From Gammaproteobacteria bacterium (GTDB lineage Bacteria; Pseudomonadota; Gammaproteobacteria; Pseudomonadales; Halieaceae): 49,722 nucleotides of DNA. Within the stretch, counting starts at the first letter, position 1, and every line of letters starts with the position of its first letter. The stretch lies in the NCBI GenBank assembly GCA_030426545.1, contig JAUHYL010000025.1:1-49722 (forward strand), written 5' to 3'. Of the stretch, positions 1 to 11,086 are shown one piece after another. The notes under the pieces were generated by a model, which was given only the letters and a program-made list of their open reading frames with translations, did not search any database and had not been told where the DNA came from. Made by a program: the position numbers and the translations under genes.

Positions 1-714
1 TTCAATCAGGATGTTCAGGTTGTCGTGGTGTTGACCGGTTAATACCGACAGCCGCTCCTTTGCCACCAGCACGTTGTTTTCACTTTCGATGCGTTGTACC
101 TGCGCAAGATCACGCGCAGCCTGCGCCTCGTAGACGTCCGTGATAGCGATCAGACCCACTTCAAAGCGCTGCTGGGTTTGTTCCAGCTGGCGCTCGAACG
201 CACGTTCGGCCGCTTCGGCGGCGGCGAGATTATCCTGGGCACGCAATACCGCGAGGTAGGACTCCACTGTGCGCACGATCAGGTTCTGTTGATTGGCGGC
301 GAAGGTCGCCTCAGCCTCGCGCGTCACCTCACGGCCGGAGCGGAAGCTGAACCATGCCGGCAGATCAAAAATTGCCTGGTTGAGCGAAATGCGGTAGCCG
401 TCCGAATCAACATCGCGATTCTCGAAGGTGTCGTCGATGACAATCTCACCGCCTTCAGGATCAAAGATAGGGCCCTTGGCGTCCGTGTCGGAATCGGTAT
501 TGGAGTAGGAATAGGAACCGTTCACCTGTGGCAACAAGCGCGAGCGGCCCAGGACTTCCGTCTCACGGCGCGCCAGATAGGTCGCCTCTTCCGCCCTGAG
601 CTGGGCGTCATTCTCCAGCGCCAGCTCGTAAATGTCCCGCAGGGAATCGGCCTGTAAAGTATAAGAAGTGAGAGATAGTGCCAGCGCCGTGAGCGCGACA
701 ACCCGGTTTTTCAT
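1..714 (-). CDS. tolC: TolC-family outer membrane efflux channel, N-terminal part
   Basis: Outer-membrane/periplasmic channel subunit serving tripartite efflux pumps and type I secretion. The gene begins at the ATG complementary to 712-714 and runs off the left edge, so only about 238 N-terminal residues are visible. A signal peptide (MKNRVVALTALALSLTSYT, cleavage probably after LQA) is followed by SLRDIYELALENDAQLRA, the usual opening helix of the outer membrane efflux protein family. Long coiled-coil stretches follow, rich in Glu, Ala, Arg and Gln. Divergent placement from yqiB-cpdA-parE matches the tolC neighbourhood of other Gammaproteobacteria and supports TolC itself over a paralogue. 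The C-terminus cannot be judged. Confidence 0.9.
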   Translation of the reverse strand, partial: MKNRVVALTALALSLTSYTLQADSLRDIYELALENDAQLRAEEATYLARRETEVLGRSRLLPQVNGSYSYSNTDSDTDAKGPIFDPEGGEIVIDDTFENRDVDSDGYRISLNQAIFDLPAWFSFRSGREVTREAEATFAANQQNLIVRTVESYLAVLRAQDNLAAAEAAERAFERQLEQTQQRFEVGLIAITDVYEAQAARDLAQVQRIESENNVLVAKERLSVLTGQHHDNLNILIE

Positions 715-859
715 GCAATAATCCCCTGAGACCTTGCCAGTGGTGCGCAGTGTATCAGTCTCTGGCGGATTTGTGCATGCCAGAGACCACAAAGGGCCGC
801 TTGTAAAGGGTGAACTTGCCGGGTGTTTGTGACATCGTAGGTCGCTTCCGGGGAGCGGT

Positions 860-1342
860 GTGAACGCTCAAAAGAGGGACAAACTGGCAGTGCACAAACT
901 GAACAAAAAGCCATTCAAATCTGATCTGCGGGCCCTGCATGCGCTCTGCGAGGCGAACTATGCGCGCATGCTGCGCCTGTTCCCGGATTACGAAAACAGT
1001 AACGTCCGTGAGCTGACGGTGGGTGGCGCGGGTGTGCGGCTGGAGGTGGTCGAGCGCTGCCGTTATACCACCATCTTCCGCCTGCACCAGAAGCGAGCCG
1101 ATTCCCGCTGGCTGGGCCAGCTGTTCGTTGAGGTGCGCGCTTATCACGACGCGCGCATGCTGGAGGTCGGCGTATTCCAGTCACACCGACGTGTCGCCGC
1201 ACGTTACCAGTACCCCAACCAACAGATGTTTCAACAGGACGAAAAGTTCCAGCAGAACCGTTTTCTGGCGGACTGGCTGGAGCACTGCCTCGCTAACGGC
1301 CGTGTAGAGTTGAACCTGAACCTCCGGGCGGGGAGCGCCTGA
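860..1342 (+). CDS. yqiB: DUF1249 / YqiB family protein
   Basis: Small cytoplasmic protein of about 160 residues, matching the length of the DUF1249 (YqiB) family, whose function is not established. Typical features are an N-terminal LHALCEANYARMLRLFPDY segment, a central RYTTIFRLHQ strand and a conserved QDEKFQQNRFLADWLEHCL end. The start is a GTG at 860 preceded by GGGAG at 851-855, a well-spaced ribosome binding site. It lies between tolC and cpdA, its usual position in Gammaproteobacteria, but the nudF gene commonly found just upstream is absent. It is probably cotranscribed with cpdA, 54 bases downstream. Confidence 0.85.
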   Translation: MNAQKRDKLAVHKLNKKPFKSDLRALHALCEANYARMLRLFPDYENSNVRELTVGGAGVRLEVVERCRYTTIFRLHQKRADSRWLGQLFVEVRAYHDARMLEVGVFQSHRRVAARYQYPNQQMFQQDEKFQQNRFLADWLEHCLANGRVELNLNLRAGSA

Positions 1343-1396
1343 CGGGCGCCAACCACCGGCCATCTCAATTGTCAGCCACCATCCAACCCCTTACCC

Positions 1397-2239
1397 ATGA
1401 CTGAAGCTGAGCAACAGGCCGTGGTAGAAGTAGAAACAGCAGGGGAGCCGGTTCGCCTGGTGCAGATTACTGATTTCCACCTGTGCGCAAAACGCGGCGG
1501 CAAGCTGCTGGGCATGGACACAGACCACTCCCTGCAGGCCGTGATAGACCTGGTGCAGCGCGAGCGCGACGGGATTGACCTGGTGCTCGCCACCGGTGAT
1601 CTCGCCGATGACGGCGCGCCCGAAGCCTATGCCCGGCTGCCGGAGTACTTTGACGCATTCCCCTGCCGTGCCTTCTGCATACCGGGTAATCACGACGACC
1701 GTGCGGCCATGACGCAGGCCTGTCGTGACCGATGCAGTATCGGTCGTGAAGTACACGCGGGTAACTGGCAGATACTGATGCTGGATTCGCAGGTGCCCGG
1801 CGAGGTGGGGGGCGAGTTGGGGCCGACGGAACTGGCCTGGCTGGACAGGGCCCTTGGCGCGGCACAAGAGCAAGGATTACACAGCCTGGTTGTCTTGCAT
1901 CATCAGCCCGTACCGGTGGGTTGCGCGTGGCTGGACGAGCAGATCGTCGCCGACGCGGCTGCCTTGTTTGACATCCTGGACGCGCACGACAGTGTGCGCG
2001 CCGTGGTGTGGGGGCACGTGCACCAGGAAACGGATATTGTGCGCAACGGGGTGCGGCTGCTGTCCAGCCCGTCTACCTGCGTGCAGTTTGCGCCCAACAG
2101 TGTCGATTTCCTCGCTGATGACCGGCCGCCGGGCTACCGCTGGCTGGATCTCTATGCAGATGGCCGCGTCGACAGCGCCGTGTCGCGCGTTGAGGACGTC
2201 GAGTTCACCGTGAATATTGGCGAGGGCGGCTACCTGTAG
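1397..2239 (+). CDS. cpdA: 3',5'-cyclic-AMP phosphodiesterase CpdA
   Basis: Class III cyclic nucleotide phosphodiesterase that hydrolyses cAMP to AMP. The metallophosphoesterase signature is complete: ITDFHLC (D-x-H, about residue 23), ATGDLADDG, IPGNHDDR, VLHHQPVP and the C-terminal GHVHQE. The spacing and the GCAWLD segment after the HH motif fit CpdA more closely than other metallophosphoesterases. Length is 280 residues. It sits in the yqiB-cpdA-parE order; the esterase gene yqiA, often between cpdA and parE, is missing and only 118 bases separate cpdA from parE. I see no clear Shine-Dalgarno before the ATG. Confidence 0.9.
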   Translation: MTEAEQQAVVEVETAGEPVRLVQITDFHLCAKRGGKLLGMDTDHSLQAVIDLVQRERDGIDLVLATGDLADDGAPEAYARLPEYFDAFPCRAFCIPGNHDDRAAMTQACRDRCSIGREVHAGNWQILMLDSQVPGEVGGELGPTELAWLDRALGAAQEQGLHSLVVLHHQPVPVGCAWLDEQIVADAAALFDILDAHDSVRAVVWGHVHQETDIVRNGVRLLSSPSTCVQFAPNSVDFLADDRPPGYRWLDLYADGRVDSAVSRVEDVEFTVNIGEGGYL

Positions 2240-2276
2240 CGCAGGCCAGCCGGTATCGTCAGCTTGCGTCGCCTAA

Positions 2277-4250
<1,974 letters not shown>

Positions 4251-4278
4251 TCGCGTCACGCATCAACAGGAGCAGGCT

Positions 4279-4878
4279 ATGGCGATTTTCACACAGGTAA
4301 AACAGACGCTGCTGCTGGCAGCGCTTGCATTGTTCAGTGCCACGGCATTCGCGCAGTGGGAACTGGACAACGAACACTCCTCGATCAATTTCATTTCTAT
4401 CAAGAACAGTGCGGTGGCCGAGTCCCACCAATTCGAGTCACTTGTCGGCTACGTTGGCAGGGATGGCGCGGTGCAGTTGGGCATCAACCTGGACAGCGTG
4501 CAAACCCTGATCGACATTCGCAATGAACGCATGCGCGAATCACTGTTCGAGACCGACAAGTTTCCCGCGGCGAACGTGACGGCGACGGTTGACCCCGCCG
4601 TTCTGCAGGCAGCGGTAGAGGGCGGCACGGTCAGTACCGAGGTGGCGTTTCAACTGTCACTGCACGGGCAGAAAAAAACGCTGCGCGCGCCGCTGGTTGC
4701 GGTGGGCGAGGCCGGTGGTGTGTTGCGCGTGTTCAGTGCGCGCCCGCTGGTGATCAACGCCGCGGATTTTGGCCTGGAGGGCGGTGTGCAGGCCCTGCAG
4801 AAAATTGCCGGCCTCAACGCGATCAGCACCGCCGTTCCCGTCAGTCTGCACCTGGTATTCAGGCCCGTTGCCCAGTAA
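4279..4878 (+). CDS. YceI-family periplasmic protein
   Basis: Secreted lipocalin-like beta-barrel of the YceI family, some members of which bind isoprenoid lipids. It has 199 residues: a signal peptide (roughly residues 1-23, hydrophobic LLLAALALFSATAFA) and then a mature domain opening with WELDNEHSSINFISIKN. The DSVQTLIDIRNERMRESLF segment and the closing phrase NAISTAVPVSLHL are typical of the family. The start at 4279 has CAGGAG just upstream. An in-frame ATG at 4138 lies inside parE and is rejected. The 3' end overlaps the next gene by 11 bases, suggesting translational coupling. The ligand is unknown. Confidence 0.85.
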   Translation: MAIFTQVKQTLLLAALALFSATAFAQWELDNEHSSINFISIKNSAVAESHQFESLVGYVGRDGAVQLGINLDSVQTLIDIRNERMRESLFETDKFPAANVTATVDPAVLQAAVEGGTVSTEVAFQLSLHGQKKTLRAPLVAVGEAGGVLRVFSARPLVINAADFGLEGGVQALQKIAGLNAISTAVPVSLHLVFRPVAQ

Positions 4879-5881
4879 CGCCAGCCACGATTTCCCGCTA
4901 CAACATCACCGGCTGAGCGCCAACGGTGTTCAGTTGCATCTCGCCAGCCAGGGTGAGGGGCCGCTGGTGGTGTTCTGTCACGGCTTTCCCGGGCTCTGGT
5001 ACAGCTGGCGGCACCAGCTACCGGTGTTGGCCGCGGCCGGGTACCGGGCGGTGGCGCTGGACATGCGCGGCTATGGCGAGAGCGCACGCCCGGCATCCGC
5101 AGATCAATACGGCTACGACAGTCTTTCGCAGGACGTGCTTGCCGTGCTCGATTACTTCGGTGCTGAACAGGCGGTTCTGGTAGGGCACGACTTTGGCGCC
5201 AACCTGGCGTGGCACATGGCATCACACCACGCGCCGCGTTTGCGCGGCGTGGTCTCGCTTTGCGTACCTTATGAAATGGCCCTGGCCGGCGGTGGCGACG
5301 AACTGCCATCGCGCCTCTACGCACAGATCGCCGCCAACCATTTCTTCCACATGCACTATTACCAACAGCCCGGTTTAGCGGAGCAGGGCTGTCTCGGCCG
5401 CGAGCGCGAATTTCTACTGAAGTTGTTCTGGGCGCTGAGTGCAGAGGGTGAACTGCTGAACTGGGAAAAGTTTCCGATGGCAGGCACAGCCTACATCGAC
5501 GTATTGGCCGAACCGGGAAAGCCGCTGCCCTGGTCGTGGTTGTCGCAGGAAGATTTCGATGTCTACGTCAGCGCCTACCTCAACTGCGACGATCCCGCGC
5601 TGGCCTTCGTCGGCGGCGCCAGCGCCTACCGGGTGATGGATCGCAACTGGCGCATGTTTCGCGACAGCGCGCACACGCCGATCACACTGCCGGCGGCATT
5701 TATTGGTGGTGCACAAGACCCGGTGGTCAAGTTGGGCAGCGAAGCGGAGTTCGAACACATGCGCGCGCTGGTGGAAGACCTGCGCATTTTTGAATTGCTA
5801 CCGGACGCGGGGCACTTCGTGCAACAGGAGCAGCCCCAGGCAACCACCACCCTGTTGCTGCAATTTCTGCAATCGCTATGA
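4868..5881 (+). CDS. Alpha/beta hydrolase, epoxide-hydrolase-like
   Basis: Cytoplasmic alpha/beta hydrolase of about 337 residues resembling soluble epoxide hydrolases. The oxyanion-hole motif is HGFPGLWYSWRHQLP, followed by ALDMRGYGES, a nucleophile elbow GHDFGANLAW with Asp as nucleophile, and a C-terminal DAGHFVQQEQP carrying the catalytic His. A cap domain lies between the elbow and the late acid. Asp in the elbow points to epoxide hydrolase or haloalkane dehalogenase chemistry, not an esterase. The TTG at 4868 is the most plausible start because it keeps the domain intact and overlaps the YceI stop; this start is not certain. The substrate is unknown. Confidence 0.8.
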   Translation: MPSNASHDFPLQHHRLSANGVQLHLASQGEGPLVVFCHGFPGLWYSWRHQLPVLAAAGYRAVALDMRGYGESARPASADQYGYDSLSQDVLAVLDYFGAEQAVLVGHDFGANLAWHMASHHAPRLRGVVSLCVPYEMALAGGGDELPSRLYAQIAANHFFHMHYYQQPGLAEQGCLGREREFLLKLFWALSAEGELLNWEKFPMAGTAYIDVLAEPGKPLPWSWLSQEDFDVYVSAYLNCDDPALAFVGGASAYRVMDRNWRMFRDSAHTPITLPAAFIGGAQDPVVKLGSEAEFEHMRALVEDLRIFELLPDAGHFVQQEQPQATTTLLLQFLQSL

Positions 5882-5903
5882 CAACGCCCGCGTTGTTCCC
5901 GGC

Positions 5904-8141
5904 CTAGCGCGACAGTTGCTGATACAGCTGCCGGTAGTTGCGATTCTGCGGTGCAATGCTGGTGAGTTTGGCGGCATAGCGCAATGCATCCTGCCGACGG
6001 CCCAGCTCGGCGCTGTAGTTTGCCAGCGCCAGTAGTGCTTCTTCGTTCGACGGGGCGTCGCGCAACAGGGCCTCGAGTTGGGTTATCGCTTTTTCCGGCT
6101 GACCCAGGTCGTGCAGTGCGATGGCGTAGACGAAGCGATGCCGGGTGCCGGTGCTTTCGACCTGCGCTGCGCGACCCAGGTAGTCCAGTGCCTTCTCCGC
6201 ATTGCCGCTGCGTGTTTCCAGCAGGCCCAGGGCATGCAGGGTGGGGCCGTGGTCGGGCAGTACGGCCAGCGCCGTCTGTAACTGTTCCCGCGCTTCTTTC
6301 TCGCGCCCCTGCCCGCGCATCAGGTCGGCCAGGTTGAGATGCGCCGGAATTAGTTGCGGGTTGAGCGTGATCGCCTGTCGGTAGGCGCGCTCGGCGCCCG
6401 CGCTGTCGCCGCGCTGGATGCGGAATACACCCAACTGCATTTGTGTCTCCGGCATGTCGGCGTGTTCGGCGAGAATGCTCTCGTATTCCTTGAACAGGGC
6501 ACGCAACCGTTGCGCGTCTTCGGGCGTTAACTGCGCCAATGGCGTTTGCGCCAGCGACTCCGCGACGGCCATGCGTACCGAGGTGATGTCGTCGTCAATC
6601 AGGTGTGACAACAGCTGAAAGCGTTGCCCCGGTTGCATGAACTCCAGCGAACGCACGGTGCTGGTACGGATCAGGGGATTGTCGTCGTACAGTATCGCCG
6701 CCACGGTCTGCATGGTCTCTCTGCCGCCGGCGCGTCCCAGCGCTTCCATGGCGGTGGCGCGCCAGATCGGTGCGGCGCTGCTGTCATTGGCGAGCTGCGC
6801 CAAACGCGGCACCGCGCGCAGATCACCCTGCTCAAAGTTGTGAAAGGCGCGCGCCGGGTGCGAGGCGGTGTCGAAGTAGTTCACGCCCCACTCGCGGGTG
6901 GCCTCCAGTGCCCACTTGGCGTCCTTGTCCGTGTGGCACTGGTTGCAGGCGTTGGGCACGCCAACGACCAGACTGAGATCGGGCCTGGGAATGCGCATGC
7001 TGTGATCGCGGCGTGGATCAACCACCATGTAGGTGGTTTCCGGCATGTGACAGTTCGCACACTGTGCACCGGTGGAATCTGCTTCGTGGTGGTGGTGGCT
7101 GGGCGCGTCATACTCGGCGGGCGCGTGACATTGCGCACACACGCCGTTACCCGGCGCACGCAACTGCAGGCTGTGCGGTTCGTGACAATTGCTGCAAACC
7201 ACGCCCGCCATGTGCATTTTGCTCTGTATGAACGAGCCGTAGACGTAGACCTCATCGAGTATCTGGCCGTCCGGGTAGTACAGTGGTTGCTGCGGCAGCG
7301 CCAGGCGGTGCGTATCCAGCAGGTCTTTACCGTAATGGTACTTGCCGAGTGTGCCGCGCCGTGCGTGGCAACGACCACAGCTGTCGATCTGCGCATTGGA
7401 TTCCAGCGGCTCGGTGCGGCGCGCGATTTTTTCCCCCGCCGGCAGCGCCCATTGGCCGCGCTGCGCCAGTGCCGTGCTGAAGCCACCGTGCGGCTCGCTG
7501 GCCAGTTTGCCCGATTTGGCCAGCACCAGGTGTTTGTTGCCGGGCCCGTGGCAGGCTTCACAGCCCACGTCTATCTCCTTGAAGCGGGTCGAAAAACGGT
7601 TGGTTTCCTGGTCGTAGTTTTTACGCAGATCCGTGCTGTGGCACTCGGCGCAGCGCGAATTCCAGTTGTAGTAGGGGCCCGTCCAGTGCAGCGGGTCCTG
7701 GTAATCGATCGCCTCATCGCCGTGCAGGTGAAACCAGCGCTGTCCCCCGTCTGCTTTCGGCCGGGTGTCCCAGGCAATACTCAGTGCCTGCAGCCGTCCG
7801 CGCGAAAGCGGCAACAGGTACTGTTGCAGGGGCTCCACTCCGAAGACATAGGCGACCTCGAACTCTGTTGCCTTGCCGTCTTCTCCGTCCGTGTTGACGA
7901 GGTACTTGTCGTCGCGCCGGAAGAAGCGGGTGGTGACGCCGTTGAGGGTAAACGTGGCATCGTCAAAGTTGCCCAGCACCGTGTCAGGGGTGGGAATCTG
8001 CATCGCCAGGTCGTGGTGAGAGCCCTGCCAGTTGTCGTACGCCTCGGCATGGCAGTCACGGCAGGCTTCCGAGCCGGTAAACGCGTAGGCCTGGAGGCAG
8101 TACAAGAGTGGCAGGAAGGCCAGGTAGCGGTAAGGTGACAT
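5904..8141 (-). CDS. Octaheme cytochrome c with HEAT and TPR repeats
   Basis: Secreted multiheme cytochrome of 745 residues. After a signal peptide (about residues 1-20) there are eight CXXCH heme motifs, starting at residues 27, 164, 194, 255, 316, 335, 361 and 399. Residues about 430-540 look like HEAT-type helical repeats and 555-745 contain tetratricopeptide repeats (for example YRQAITLNPQLIPAHLNLADL). The heme part resembles multiheme cytochromes of the NrfA/octaheme superfamily, but I cannot assign a catalytic reaction. It probably acts in the periplasm as an electron carrier or reductase, with the repeats as a docking platform. No cytochrome maturation or quinol partner gene is adjacent. 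Genes on both sides are on the opposite strand, so it appears monocistronic. Confidence 0.8.
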   Translation of the reverse strand: MSPYRYLAFLPLLYCLQAYAFTGSEACRDCHAEAYDNWQGSHHDLAMQIPTPDTVLGNFDDATFTLNGVTTRFFRRDDKYLVNTDGEDGKATEFEVAYVFGVEPLQQYLLPLSRGRLQALSIAWDTRPKADGGQRWFHLHGDEAIDYQDPLHWTGPYYNWNSRCAECHSTDLRKNYDQETNRFSTRFKEIDVGCEACHGPGNKHLVLAKSGKLASEPHGGFSTALAQRGQWALPAGEKIARRTEPLESNAQIDSCGRCHARRGTLGKYHYGKDLLDTHRLALPQQPLYYPDGQILDEVYVYGSFIQSKMHMAGVVCSNCHEPHSLQLRAPGNGVCAQCHAPAEYDAPSHHHHEADSTGAQCANCHMPETTYMVVDPRRDHSMRIPRPDLSLVVGVPNACNQCHTDKDAKWALEATREWGVNYFDTASHPARAFHNFEQGDLRAVPRLAQLANDSSAAPIWRATAMEALGRAGGRETMQTVAAILYDDNPLIRTSTVRSLEFMQPGQRFQLLSHLIDDDITSVRMAVAESLAQTPLAQLTPEDAQRLRALFKEYESILAEHADMPETQMQLGVFRIQRGDSAGAERAYRQAITLNPQLIPAHLNLADLMRGQGREKEAREQLQTALAVLPDHGPTLHALGLLETRSGNAEKALDYLGRAAQVESTGTRHRFVYAIALHDLGQPEKAITQLEALLRDAPSNEEALLALANYSAELGRRQDALRYAAKLTSIAPQNRNYRQLYQQLSR

Positions 8142-8347
8142 ACGTGTAAGGGGTGCGAAAACTGGCTGCCCACATTACCAGCCACTCAACGGGATGGACA
8201 GCACCCTGTCGCCTTCCTATTATTGTGCGCCCGCCTGCCGCGGCAGAAGCGCCCCATGCAGGGCGCCAGTGCGGGCTTGACCGGTTTGCAGACGTCGAAC
8301 GTCAGCCAGCCGCTCCGGCAGGGGTTGAAACAGGAACATCGCCGACA

Positions 8348-9118
8348 ATGAAACTTGGCATACTGAAAACTGATGCTGTGCGTCCCGAGTGGGTGCCCGA
8401 TCACGGGGAATACCCCGATATGTTCATGCGTCTGCTCGGCGCGCAGGACCCTGCGCTCGAGTACCGCGTTTACGATGTCGAGCAGGGTATATTCCCGGCA
8501 GACATCGATGAGGTCGACGCCTTCCTGATCACCGGCAGCAAATCGTCCGTCTACGAAGACAAGGCCTGGATTCAGCAACTGCAGGCGTTCGTGCGTGAAC
8601 TGCACGGGCGCCGAAAAAAACTGGTGGGTATCTGCTTTGGTCACCAGCTGATTGCACAGGCACTGGGCGGTAAAACAGAGAAGTCCGAGCGCGGCTGGGG
8701 CGTTGGACTGCACACGCACACCTTCGCATGCACCCCGCACTGGCATGACCGCGACGGCCTGGCGCTGGATATTCTCGTCAGCCACCAGGACCAGGTGGTA
8801 CAGTTGCCACCCCAGGCTGAGCTTTTGGCCGGCAGTGAATTCTGCCCCCACGCCGTGGTGCAGATTGACCAGCACATTCTCACCTTCCAGGGACACCCGG
8901 AATTTGTCGCCGATTATGCGCGCGAGATTATGACGTCGCGCAGGGAAATTATCGGCGAGGCGACCTACAGGCAGGGGATGGCGTCCCTGGCGGGCGTCAG
9001 CCAGGGAGAACGGGTAGCCCGGTGGATTCTTAACTTCCTGCGCGCTGAACAACACAGCGATTCAGGTGATCTGGCACAAGCGCAACCCTCAACCGCGACA
9101 GGGAGTAACAGTGTATGA
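8348..9118 (+). CDS. Class I glutamine amidotransferase-like protein (GuaA-type GATase domain)
   Basis: Stand-alone class I glutamine amidotransferase domain of 256 residues. The nucleophile elbow is GICFGHQLIAQALGG and the catalytic His-Glu pair lies in FQGHPEF. Upstream, FLITGSKSSVYED corresponds to the oxyanion loop of GMP-synthase-like amidotransferases. No synthetase domain is attached, so it belongs with the peptidase C26/GATase proteins of unknown substrate, some of which hydrolyse gamma-glutamyl compounds. The ATG at 8348 opens with MKLGILKTDAVRPEW, typical of the family; the 65 residues further upstream in frame are low quality. Its stop overlaps the next start (ATGA), indicating coupling to the flavin oxidoreductase. 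Confidence 0.8.
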   Translation: MKLGILKTDAVRPEWVPDHGEYPDMFMRLLGAQDPALEYRVYDVEQGIFPADIDEVDAFLITGSKSSVYEDKAWIQQLQAFVRELHGRRKKLVGICFGHQLIAQALGGKTEKSERGWGVGLHTHTFACTPHWHDRDGLALDILVSHQDQVVQLPPQAELLAGSEFCPHAVVQIDQHILTFQGHPEFVADYAREIMTSRREIIGEATYRQGMASLAGVSQGERVARWILNFLRAEQHSDSGDLAQAQPSTATGSNSV

Positions 9119-10224
9119 CCGATAACAGCCCACTTTTCAGGCCGGCGCAGCTCGGTAAACTGGCATTGGACAATCGCATCGTGATGGCGCCCATGACACG
9201 CAACATGTCACCGGGCAACATTCCCAATGACAAGAACATCGAGTACTACCGCCGCCGCGCTGCCGGCGGTGTCGGACTGATAATCTCCGAGGGCACCTGC
9301 GTCGATCATATTGCGGCCAACGGTTACCCGGACGTGCCCTATTTTCACGGCGAGGAAAGACTGGCCGCGTGGAAGAAAGTGCTGGAGGCAGTACACGCCG
9401 AGGGCGGCAAGATGGCACCTCAACTCTGGCACTGTGGCGGCATGCGCAAAAGCGGCGTTATGCCCGAGGGCGAGGTCAACGGTTACACACCCTCGGGAAT
9501 GAATGTCCCGGGCAAGGTTAACCGGCACGAGATGAGCGTGCAGGACATACAGGATTGCGTGGCGGCCTTTGGGCGCGGCGCAGCCGATGCGAAAGCGCTG
9601 GGCTTTGACGCCGTGGAAATTCACGGTGCGCACGGTTACCTGATCGATCAGTTCTTCTGGGAGGGCACCAACCAGCGCGACGACGCCTACGGCGGTTCGC
9701 TGCAAAAGCGCAGCCGTTTTGCCATCGAAGTTATCGAGGCTGTGCGTGAGGCCGTGGGCCCTGATTTCCCCGTCATCCTGCGCTGGTCGCAGTGGAAGCA
9801 GCAGGACTTTACCGCGCGCCTGGTGGACACACCGGAACTGCTCGAGGAATTTCTGCTGCCCTTAAGCGACGCTGGCGTCGACATCTTCCACTGCTCCACG
9901 CGTCGCTTCTGGGAGCCGGAGTTCGACGGCAGCGATCTCAACCTGGCTGGATGGACCAAACAGATCACTGGCAAACCGACCATTACCGTGGGCAGCGTGG
10001 GGCTCAATGCGGATTTTATTCCGCAGCCCGGTGAGGCGCTGTTCAACAGCGGCGAGCCGGCGAGCCTCGACAACCTGGTGGAGAGAATGTCGGCGGAAGA
10101 ATTCGACCTGGTGGCGGTAGGGCGCGCGATGATCGCCAATCCGGACTGGCCTGCGCTGGTCCGTGACGGGCGCGAAGATGCCATCAGTGCGTATGACCAG
10201 GAGATGTTGTTCAGCTATCCCTGA
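9115..10224 (+). CDS. NADH:flavin oxidoreductase, Old Yellow Enzyme family
   Basis: FMN-dependent TIM-barrel ene-reductase of 369 residues. Family landmarks are RIVMAPMTRNMS near the N-terminus, GVGLIISEGT, QLWHCGG, the substrate-binding His pair in EIHGAHGYLIDQFFW followed by GTNQRDDAYGGS, and the phosphate-binding end VAVGRAMIANPDW. Likely reduces activated alkenes such as enones; the physiological substrate is unknown. The start overlaps the amidotransferase stop by four bases, so the two are probably translated together. No iron-sulfur or NAD-binding C-terminal extension is present, placing it with classical short OYEs. Confidence 0.85.
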   Translation: MTDNSPLFRPAQLGKLALDNRIVMAPMTRNMSPGNIPNDKNIEYYRRRAAGGVGLIISEGTCVDHIAANGYPDVPYFHGEERLAAWKKVLEAVHAEGGKMAPQLWHCGGMRKSGVMPEGEVNGYTPSGMNVPGKVNRHEMSVQDIQDCVAAFGRGAADAKALGFDAVEIHGAHGYLIDQFFWEGTNQRDDAYGGSLQKRSRFAIEVIEAVREAVGPDFPVILRWSQWKQQDFTARLVDTPELLEEFLLPLSDAGVDIFHCSTRRFWEPEFDGSDLNLAGWTKQITGKPTITVGSVGLNADFIPQPGEALFNSGEPASLDNLVERMSAEEFDLVAVGRAMIANPDWPALVRDGREDAISAYDQEMLFSYP

Positions 10225-10258
10225 GCGACGTCACGCCGGCGAGGGGCAGGCTGCAGCG

Positions 10259-11086
10259 CTACACTTCCAGATGCGCCATCTTCTGCGGGTTGCGCATGGC
10301 GTACACGCGCTGGACTTTACCCCCCGCGCCGGTGATGAAATGAATCGAGTGAATGGCGCCGCCCTGTTTTATTACCAGCGCCCAGGTGCCATTCAGGCGT
10401 TCCATTGTCATGTCCAGCGGGCCTTCCTCGGCGGCTTTTGTCGCCAGGTGTAAAATCACGGTAGCGATACGCTCGGCGCCGTGCACTGGACGCACCGCGG
10501 CGCTGACCACACCACCGCCGTCGGTGTAGGCGATCACGTCCTCGTCCATCATCGAGACCAGGCCATTCATATCGCCCTCGGCAACCAGTTGCACCAGCTT
10601 CTCCAGCAGGCGCTTGCCTTCGTCATCCGGAAACGCCTGTATGGCCGAGCGGTTGCGCATGCGCTTGCGCGCACGGGAGACGCGCTGGCGCGCGGTCTGT
10701 GCGCTGATGTCCAGCATGGCGGCCAGTTCGTCGTACGAAAGGTCAAAGGATTCACGCAGCACGTAAACGATGCGCTCGGCTGGCGGCAGTTGTTCCAACA
10801 GGTGCACGAAGCCGATGGTCAGCTCCTGCGCCAGTTCAAGCTGCGCGCTCAGGTCCTCCTGCACCGGTTCGGGTAGCCACGGCCCGAAGTAGGCCTCGCG
10901 CTCTGTGCGCGCCCGGCGCAGGCGATCGATCGACAGATTGCTGACCACGCGGTAAAGAAACGCCTCGTCGGAAGCCGGTGGCGTGGGTAGCTGGTACAAT
11001 CGCAGGCGCGCTTCCTGCACCACTTCCTCGGCCTCCGCAACGCTGCCCAGCATGCCGTAGGCCAGGGCTTCAAAACGAGATTTCAT
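10259..11086 (-). CDS. ECF sigma factor, ECF41/SigJ type with SnoaL-like C-terminal domain
   Basis: Extracytoplasmic-function sigma factor of 275 residues. Region 2 starts almost at once (EALAYGMLGSVAEAEEVVQE) and region 4 carries LSYDELAAMLDISAQTARQRVSRARKRM. The C-terminal 110 residues form a SnoaL-like domain with the ECF41 hallmarks: a DGGG motif in YTDGGGVVSAAVRPVHG and an NPQKM element near the end, corresponding to the family's NPDKL. In this family the domain replaces a separate anti-sigma factor. The N-terminus is about 10-15 residues shorter than usual and its start lies inside the upstream gene (17-base overlap), so translation is probably coupled to it. Confidence 0.85.
   Translation of the reverse strand: MKSRFEALAYGMLGSVAEAEEVVQEARLRLYQLPTPPASDEAFLYRVVSNLSIDRLRRARTEREAYFGPWLPEPVQEDLSAQLELAQELTIGFVHLLEQLPPAERIVYVLRESFDLSYDELAAMLDISAQTARQRVSRARKRMRNRSAIQAFPDDEGKRLLEKLVQLVAEGDMNGLVSMMDEDVIAYTDGGGVVSAAVRPVHGAERIATVILHLATKAAEEGPLDMTMERLNGTWALVIKQGGAIHSIHFITGAGGKVQRVYAMRNPQKMAHLEV

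Noticed and set aside
6624-8138. 504-residue open frame on the plus strand opposite the octaheme cytochrome
   Set aside because: It is antisense to a gene with eight heme motifs, a signal peptide and repeats; the translation has no domain-like pattern and reflects GC-rich codon usage.
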